DNA from: Heterobasidion occidentale
Taxonomy: Eukaryota > Basidiomycota > Agaricomycetes > Russulales > Bondarzewiaceae
Length of the DNA: 25,959 nt
Reading direction: 5' to 3'
Assembly: GCA_039111635.1 (NCBI GenBank)
Contig: JBCAQO010000126.1
Span: forward strand, 1-25,959
Under the pieces are notes generated by a model. It made no database searches. It had not been told where the DNA came from and was given only the letters and a program-made list of their open reading frames with translations. Positions 19,126 to 25,959 of this stretch are shown one piece after another; position 1 is the stretch's first letter, and each line of letters starts with the position of its first letter. Both the position numbers and the translations under genes were made by a program.

Positions 19126-20798
19126 ATACAAGTCTTTGGCGTTTGGCGGGAGCACCAACAGTGGGAGGTGGTTCCCTCGGATGCTTCTCGTCGAAGGTGG
19201 GGATGACCCGAGTGGGATATCCGGTCCAGTTAGCGGTGTCGATCATGTGTTCCATTGTCTGTTTGTGGTACCCATATTCTTCAGCCGCACGATCCATCTG
19301 TAAACGAAGCTGGCGAGACTGCGAGCGGTGCCTGTCATAGTCCCGTATAAAGCCGCGCGCCGTAACATCCGTTCTCTGTCTAATGCTCGTGATTGGACAT
19401 CCCACGACGACATGGCCGGTGCATCCACATTCCCAGCAGGAGCGAGTCTCGGGCTCGGAGGGTGAAGGAGGCGGGAGAGATGGTAGCGAAGGCCAGATGT
19501 GCTCTGAATCCATTGCGTCCATGGGCCATCCTTCGTCTGTCGCAACAGGAATGTCCGGAGACTGGGGGGAGGCTTCGTCGACAATGATAGGATGGGTGAG
19601 GTCGTCGCCAAGTAGGGGGGGGGGATGGGGACACAGCAGGGGGTGAGGGGGGTGGTACTGGTAACGGGAGAAGTACCTGGCGATCCCGGACGGCTTGTTC
19701 GGGGTCGTAAGGGGGACTGCTGGGTCGCATGAATTCAGCGGTTTCCTTGTCAGTGGGCCAAAAGGTCTCGACTGCTGGGAGAGCTGGTTCTGGAACTACC
19801 GGGGGGTCAACGACCATGGGTTCTTCAACACTGATCCGATGAAAACCCTGCTCCCGTATGTCCGGCTTCGTTATAACCCAAGGTCTGACGTCATTTTCAG
19901 GAACATTTCCGCTGGGCCAGTAGCTTGCAATGGGGTGATATCCACAACTATTGAGGGGGAAGGAGCTTGTCGGCAACAGTCCTTTGGGAACGTACTCCTC
20001 AATCTCTAGCCGTGCTCCATTATACCCTGTGAAATGAAACCACCGGATTGTGTTCTCCTTGTAGCGGATCCGGGCAAGTACATCAAGCCAGACCTGTATG
20101 GTGTGCGTCTGGAGGAGGACAGAACTGCTGGTAAAGAATCCTCCTAACCGGAAGTTGATCATGTCATTGCGAATGGCGGGGAGATTAATTAACCATTTCA
20201 TTTGGTAGGAGGTGACAGTAAGGTTGGCAAGGAGGATGGCTTGGGTCTGGTTGAGTGGTCCGGAGAATACTTGATAGCTTTGTGCCCAGACTGCTTGCTG
20301 TAAATAAAAAAGAAACGTGCGGGGGTTCTTCAAACCTGGTTGGTTCAGGATGATGGGAGCTTCGTCTACGGTGAGCGTAAGATGGTAGACACTGTTGTTT
20401 GTCGCCAGGTCTTGGTAGAGACGAAGGTCGTGAAGGGGGTTGGGTATGGCGCGGATGTGGAAGCGAGGGTTTTTGTTATGAACTGCGAAAGCTAACTGAG
20501 TGACGGCGATATGGGCGTTTGACATTTCAGCTGGAAAGCAGGGGATGACGAATTCCGTAAGGGGGTCAGCGACGGGAACACCCTCCGCCGGGATGTTGTC
20601 CTCGCTATCATAATCCGAGTCTGTGTCGTCGTCGAGTGTGGGGGTGGTAGTGGAAGGGGAGACCGTGCGGAGGATAAAGGGGTTGGGGGAAGCAGGGTTG
20701 GAAGCGTGAGGGGAGATCGTGGTGGATGTCATTCTGATGTTACTGAGGATGTAGCGTGGGGAGTGAGCTAAGAGGAGGTGTGCAGGAGCGAGGGACAT
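19124..20798 (-). pseudogene. Extra ORF of gypsy-2 (gag-like, CCHC knuckle), frameshifted
   Basis: A frame of about 558 codons between pol and the 3' LTR. The start at 20798 lies about 50 bp below a TATA box; a second ATG occurs at codon 23 (NIRMTSTT). In order: Ser/Thr/Pro-rich N-terminus; an acidic stretch (LDDDTDSDYDSEDN); a conserved-looking globular part (EMSNAHIAVTQLAFAVHNKN to about YHPIASYWPSGN); a proline-rich linker (PPPSPPAVSPSPPP); and near the C-terminus a zinc knuckle CWECGCTGHVVVGC (C-x2-C-x4-H-x4-C, 19438-19397), ending PAKRQRLV. The frame changes at a run of ten C on the coding strand (19624-19615), either a real lesion or a homopolymer error. The knuckle suggests nucleic-acid binding, as in Gag nucleocapsids, but the globular part was not recognised. 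Confidence 0.6.
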
Positions 20799-20847
20799 TC
20801 AATTGTAGCTGGGATGCTGAAGAATGTCTCTGCCTGTCATGGTGTGT

Positions 20848-20855
20848 CTTTTATA
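20848..20855 (-). promoter_or_regulatory. Internal TATA box upstream of the extra ORF
   Basis: TATAAAAG on the minus strand, 50 bp before the ATG at 20798. A short frame of 13 codons starting at 20837 ends in TGA directly followed by the ATG of the extra ORF, but it would lie at or upstream of the expected transcript start. Confidence 0.5.
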
Positions 20856-21015
20856 CAGCTGAGGAGAGGCCAATAGTGGTGGCGGCGTGAAGGGATCCGA
20901 GGACAAGGGCAATGGCAATGGAGGCAGCGGTGAAAGCAAGAGTCGCGACGATGGTGTAAATGGCCACTGTGGATAAAGTGGGGTTCAAAGGGGTCATAGT
21001 TGTTTGCCTGGCCAT
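20851..21015 (-). CDS. Possible 54-residue membrane peptide frame
   Basis: The ATG at 21015 opens a short frame with one hydrophobic stretch (AIYTIVATLAFTAASIAIA), long enough for one membrane span. It lies between the end of gypsy-2 pol and the TATA box of the extra ORF. It has no recognised homologue and may be chance. Confidence 0.2.
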   Translation of the reverse strand: MARQTTMTPLNPTLSTVAIYTIVATLAFTAASIAIALVLGSLHAATTIGLSSAV

Positions 21016-24000
21016 GCCAATCCTCGGTTGGTCTGCTTTTGTAGCTCCTGGTATGCTTGAGTCCGCCAATTAGAGTTGTTCGATCGCTTCTGCTGCGGCT
21101 TTGATCGAGACGAATCTATATTGGGCTTCTTCGCTTGTGCTTCTCGATTGTGGATCGTTGGTGGTGGCACTTTCGATCGAGGAACCAGGGGCTGCTTCTT
21201 TAGCTGCATCATTCATTTGTTGATCTCTTCCATGATCTGGGGGATAGCCAATCCGGTTGCGAGAAGCTTCCTTCTGATCGGATGTTTCGCGAGCTTCTTT
21301 TTAATTTGATCTTCTTCGGCTACTCGGTTGAGTTCTAATTCGATCACCAGGGCTAGAATGGAGGCTTCCATTCCTTTGACTGCTTGAGGGTGCCGGCGGT
21401 AGAAGTCTTTTATGGCTTCTTGTGCGTTAGTGACGTTTGCCGCGGCTTCCCAAGAGTTGTCCGATTCTGGGTAGCCCTTCCATTTGATCAGGTACTGCAG
21501 GATCTTCCATCGCCCGAAGCGTCGGGCTCCGACGATGGCTTCGACTTCAAATTTTTCTTGCCCTTCGATCAGGTCCGGAGCCGGTTTGGGGTAGTTAGGG
21601 CCGTAGACCTCGTTTTCCTTGTAGGGCATGAGTCAACTAGCATGGAAGACGTTGTGAATGCGTTTCCAGCTGTTGGGCAGTTTCAACCTGAAGTTGACAT
21701 TTCCTATGATGTCCGTAATTTCAAATGGTCCAAAGTGTTTGGGTCTCAGTTTCTCGGATGGGTGATTGGTGTGGATGTTCTTCCTATCGAGCCATACTTG
21801 GTCTCCTTTCTTGAAAGGCGGCAGATCCGTTCTAAAACGGTCATGCTGTATCCTCATGGCTTCGGCTGCAATTTCGAGGCTGGCTTGTGCTTCCTTCCTA
21901 GCACGCTGCAGAGCTTCGAGGCGAGCGTCGGCGGTGGGGACATTCGTGTTTCCAATGATGGCTGGGTAAGCCCGTGGTTGATATCCATGGAGAAGTTCAA
22001 ATGGTGACTTCTGCGTGGCTGAGTGCTGATGAGTGTTGTGGGCGTATTCTGCATAAGGGATTAATCTGGCCCAATTGTCCTGTGAAGAGCTGCAAAAGGC
22101 TCTCAGATATTGTTCTAGTTCTTGATTCATCCGTTCAGTAGCGCCGTCCATTTGTGGATGATAGGCTGTGCTTAGAGCTGATTTGATTTTTAATTCTTTA
22201 AGCAGGGCTTGTGCTACTTTTGAAGCGAATTGGGTTCCTCTGTCTGATATAATTTTATCTGGCAGTCCATAGCGTCTCCAGGTATTTTCTAGCAGGATCT
22301 TGGCTGTTCCGTCAGAGTCAATGGATTTCTGGCATGGGGTTATTACTGCGGTTTTGGTGAACCGATCGGTTACTACGTGTAACGAGTCGTATCCATTTGA
22401 TTCCGGTAGATCTGTAATAAAATCCATGGTTATTGTTCTGAAGGGTTGGTCTGGAATCTCCGTTGGTTGTAGGGGTACCATGGTAGGATGTGTGTCGTTT
22501 TTGGTGGATTGACAGATGGCGCATCCTTCCACATATTGGTGAACTGTGTTTGAGATTCCTGGCCAAGTAAATTCTTGTCCGACCAAGGCTAGAGTTCCCC
22601 TTTGTCCTGGATGTCCTGCTGCTAGATTATCATGGTTCAGCTTGATGATATCTTGACGAAGTTGTTCGTTTCGGGGAACATATATTTTTCCTCTGTGAAG
22701 AACCAATCCTTCTTCTTCGTTCCATTCTTGTAAACCTTTCTTCATGTTTCAAGGTCCTAAAGTTTTGATCTTGGCTAGAGTTTCTAATAGCCATTCGTCT
22801 TTCCTGTTTTCTTCAGTGATTCGTTTCCGGAGGTCGTCGTCTATTATGGTAATGCCTCCTCGTCCAGTTGCCCTGATGTGAAGTATTTGGTGAGGATCCC
22901 AACTGTTATCTGTATTAATGGCATTGATTTCTGCGAAAGGTCTTCGGATCTTTTCTGTGTTGTTGAAAAGTTTGGGTTCCAAGAGTGTTTTGCCTGAATT
23001 GTCAAATTCCACCCCCTTCTTATGGTCTGGACGCCGTGACAGACTGTCGGATTTATTGGTGACTCCCGCCTTGTGCATCAATTTGTAGTCGAAACGCGAG
23101 AGGTAGAGTGACCATCGTGCTTGCCGACGGTTTAATTTCTGGCTTGACCGGAACCATTCAAGGTTCTTGTGGTCCGTCCAGATGTCTACCGGGTGGTTGG
23201 CGCCCTCCAAATAGTGTCGCCAAGCTTCAAAAGCTCGAACGACTGCCAGCAACTCTTTATCGTAAATTGGGTAGTTGCGTTCCGTAGGTGAGAGCGACTT
23301 GGAAATATAAGCACATGGGTGCCATTTTCCATCCTTGGCGACTTGTGATAATACTGCTCCAGTAGCGAAGTTGGAAGTGTTGCATTCAATGTGAAAAGGG
23401 TTCCTTGTATCTGGCATAACGAGCACCGGGGATTCTGTAAATATTCGTTTTAGCGTTTTAAATGCTTCTTCGCATGCTGGTGTCCAATCCCAGGTGCGTT
23501 CCTTCTGTGTCAACTCAAATAGCGGTCGTGCTATTTTGGAGTAATCCTTGATAAACCTGCGATAAAAGTTGCAAAAACCTAAAAATGATTGCACTTCTTT
23601 GACTTTTCCAGGTGTTGGCCAGTCCATAATACCGGTCACTTTGATTGGGTCCATTTCTAGATGTCCGTGTGATATAACATATCCAAGGTAGTCAATTTTC
23701 TTCTTGTGGAAGTGGCATTTTGAGGGTTGTAGGTACAGATCGTTGTCTTGTAAGATCTGTAAAACTTTTCGAACCGTCTTGACGTGGTCGTCCATTGTTT
23801 TGGAGAATACTAGGATGTTGTCCATATAGATTGCCACTAATCCGGCATAGATGAGGTCTTTGAAGAGTGCGTTCATCATTGTTTGGAATGTTGCCGGCGA
23901 GTTGGTTAATCCGAAGAACATAACAAGAGGTTCGTACATTCCTAGGTTGGTGACAAACACGGCTAGTTTCTCACTTCCTTCCTTCATGCGTATGTTGTTA

Positions 24001-25514
24001 TATCCTGTATCGACATCCATTAGTGAAAAGTATGCCGCTTCGGCTAGAAGATCCAGTAGTTCTTGAATTATTGGCAAAGGGTATTTGTTTTTTATTGTTA
24101 CTTCATTGAGTTTGCGATAATCCATTACTGGTCGTAGTTTCCCATTCTTTTTCTTGATGAAGAAGAATGGAGATGCCATGTGCGACTTGGATTCTCGAAT
24201 GAACCCCTTCTGAAGGTTTTCGTCTATGAATTTCTTGAGTTCCACTTGCTCGCCTGGGCTGAGGCTGTATAGCTTGGGTTTGAGCGAGTGATCCATTCCT
24301 TCCTTGATCTCTATTTTGTGATCCCAAGGTCGAGAGGGTGGTAGTTGTCCTTTTGGTCGGCCTTCGAAAACCTTCCTATAATTCCAGTATTCCTTCGGCA
24401 CTATTTCTTCAAAGGATAATTCGGGTTTCCCTTTGTTTGCCTCTTCTGCAAGTTTTTGCGAGTTGGTGTGCTTCGTTTGTTTCCCTGTCTGTGCTTTGAC
24501 AGGCTTGCTTCTCGGAGCCGGTGTATTGGCGTGGAGAAGTTCCGTGGTTTCGGCGCGATGTATATCGACACCTTCTTCGGAGTCGTTGTATAATTCCAGT
24601 GCCTGTAACATTCCTGTATTCAGGCACCTAACGAGATAGACTCCATCTTCTTCAATATCCTTGGAGGGAAGTGCCAGAAGTCCGTCACCGTCCTCCGGAA
24701 CGTCTTCTTCAGCCCATGTCGGAACCTTGTAATTTCTGGTTCAGGTCTTCAGACGTTCGGCATTCAACCTTCGAGTTGCAAACTCCGGACTTGTAGGTAT
24801 TGTCCGCGGATGTGGTACTGTGGTGTTTCCCACTTTCCGGCCTGGTACTGCTTTTCCCGGCTTTTGCACTGGTATTGAGTAGTCGCCCGTTTGCAGTACT
24901 GTTTCCATGCGCCGTATGCTTGGTTTAGGATGTCCTGGTTTTCTTGTAGCTCTTTTAGCTTTTACCGGTCCTCCTTTTATTTGGCAGGAAGGCGGGCATC
25001 TGGTAAAGTGCAGCCCGTAGGCATGCCAGTCGACTTCTGGGTTGTGTTCTAATAACCAGTCTGTTCCTAAAATGACATCCTCTTTTCCTATTTCCGCAAT
25101 ATAGAATCTTGCTGATTCAGTATGCGACCCCCCTTTTTCGCCTAGAACCTGTAACTTGAGGTTGGCGAATCTTGTAATGGGTCCTCCTTTAAACTCGGTG
25201 TTTTGGACCGTGCTGACTGGGATGGGAACGGGGGTTTTGTGCGTGGTGATTCGATGTGCTTCTACGAAGCGAGGGTGCATGAAGATTCCGGTGGCTCCAC
25301 TGTCCACCAGTGCCTGTGTAGCAGCTTTTCTATTCTTGCCTATGAGCATTGTTTCGAGTCGGAGTGATGGTGCACCATGTGATTTCATTTCCGAAAGATA
25401 CAATACATCTGGATGTCCATGCTCTTGGTCAGTGTCTTTACTGGCCAGAGGAGCGTACCGATTTCCTGCAAGAATCCTCCTCTCCGCATCCGCTGCCGAT
25501 GGGAGAGGCTTTAA
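20994..25514 (-). pseudogene. Gypsy-2 pol: protease, RT, RNase H, integrase, chromodomain
   Basis: A full chromovirus pol in one reading frame. Protease: ALVDSGATGIFM, then VILGTDWLLEHNP. RT: SPFFFIKKKNGKLRPVMDYR, FSLMDVDTGYNNIRM, FFGLTNSPATFQ, and YMDN where YMDD is expected. RNase H: IECNTSNFATGAVLSQ (Asn for the first catalytic Asp), YDKELLAV, WTDHKNLEWF. Integrase: an HHCC zinc site (NHDNLAAGH, CAIC), catalytic D, D, E (TMDFITDL, SDRGTQF, GATERMNQELEQY), GPF. Chromodomain: ILQYLIKWKGYPESDNSWE. Four stops, all TGA, interrupt the frame at 24741-24743, 22749-22751, 21633-21635 and 21213-21215; a short continuation runs to 20994. No frameshift was found. Chromodomains of this type steer integration to marked chromatin. 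RT and RNase H would be inactive. Confidence 0.9.
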
Positions 25515-25959
25515 AAATTCTTCGAGTCGCTAAAGGCTCGAACCTCTTCGATTTCCTCCATGCTCAACCCCATCATCATTTGTCGGATGTGGTTGACCCT
25601 ATGTTTTCCTTCCTCGACGTCTTCATCGTCAAATTGCCCTTCTTCCATTTCTGTTTCGCGCACCGGCCTGCGACGAGGGGGTTGGAACCGTTTCTTGGGT
25701 CAAGAAGGACAATTGTGCGCCATATGCCCGGGGGGTTTTTGCAGAAGAAGCACTTGCCTTCTTTGGCAAGTTGATCTCTCTCTGCCGGGGTAAGCTTCTT
25801 GAAGCGAGTGTGAACTGCATCGGCCTCCATTTCTGCTGCGTCTACATCCATGGGTTCGTATTGAGGCTCCCTATCGTGTCGCGGGGGTGCCCTTTTGTCG
25901 TAAAAGGTCCGCGGCATGTAGACTTGGAATTTGCCTTTCCGGAGGTCGTATGCCCTATC
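25511..25959 (-). pseudogene. Gypsy-2 gag, C-terminal part (runs off the window)
   Basis: The end of a gag frame entering from the right edge: MPRTFYDKRAPPRHD, an acidic PMDVDAAEMEADAV, then TPAERDQLAKEGKCFFC, the start of a CCHC nucleocapsid knuckle. Two extra bases in a C6 run in the middle of the knuckle (near 25731-25736) shift the frame; the expected GHMAHNC follows in the other frame and is soon interrupted by TGA. That frame then runs to TAA at 25513-25511, one base out of frame with the protease. Confidence 0.75.

Noticed and set aside
19380..19620. C-terminal end of the uninterrupted 472-codon frame (Arg- and His-rich)
   Set aside because: After the C10 run the knuckle-coding frame is the one with sensible composition; the continuing 472-codon frame looks like an out-of-frame reading.
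1..25959. CRISPR arrays, bacterial operons, ribosome binding sites, tRNA or rRNA genes
   Set aside because: Spliceosomal introns and the gene families mark this as fungal nuclear DNA. The only tandem array is the minisatellite, and no cloverleaf-like or rRNA-like sequence was noticed.

Overview
The window looks like nuclear DNA of a basidiomycete fungus, probably an Agaricomycete. It has very short introns (about 48-65 bp, GT..AG with CTNAC/TGAC-like branch sites), a FunK1-type fungal kinase, a Plavaka-type DNA transposon and Ty3/gypsy chromovirus elements. No species can be named from the sequence alone. Almost everything recognisable is mobile, duplicated or broken, so this is a repeat-rich accessory region. 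No intact housekeeping gene, tRNA, rRNA or CRISPR array was seen.

Layout. 1-1200 (-): last exons of an unrecognised, nuclear-type multi-exon gene. 1200-1921: no supported gene. 1922-3521: a relic of an ER Hsp70 (BiP/Kar2) gene. Its middle part lies on the minus strand and its C-terminal tail, ending in an HDEL-like signal, lies on the plus strand, as if an internal segment had been inverted; the N-terminal third is missing. 3522-4458: no supported gene. 4459-7740 (+): a decayed Plavaka transposase with an N-terminal C2H2 zinc finger.

7.9-15.6 kb: a giant palindrome. Two arms of about 3.5 kb (about 98% alike by eye) meet at a single base, position 11636, with no spacer. Each arm carries a FunK1-family kinase gene pointing outwards (left on minus, right on plus) and an unrecognised 201-codon frame pointing inwards. 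The two kinase copies carry different inactivating lesions, so they decayed independently after the duplication. Outside the arms the symmetry fades into an older, much more diverged repeat.

15.76-16.66 kb: a hairpin followed by a minisatellite with units of about 72 bp, each holding a 10-bp-stem inverted repeat; the array changes orientation near 16.4 kb. 16.66-25.96 kb: Ty3/gypsy material, all on the minus strand. I read it as one element nested in another. Gypsy-1 (RT and RNase H only, 16.66-18.28 kb) is split by gypsy-2 (18.28 kb to beyond the right edge). Gypsy-2 shows, in order, the gag end, protease, RT, RNase H, integrase, chromodomain, then an extra ORF with its own TATA box and a CCHC zinc knuckle, a polypurine tract and an 836-bp LTR. 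Both pol genes keep one reading frame and are broken by stop codons, nearly all TGA. The BiP relic and Plavaka show many Arg-to-Cys, Arg-to-stop and Trp-to-stop changes. Together these suggest C-to-T decay at methylated CpG or a RIP-like process.
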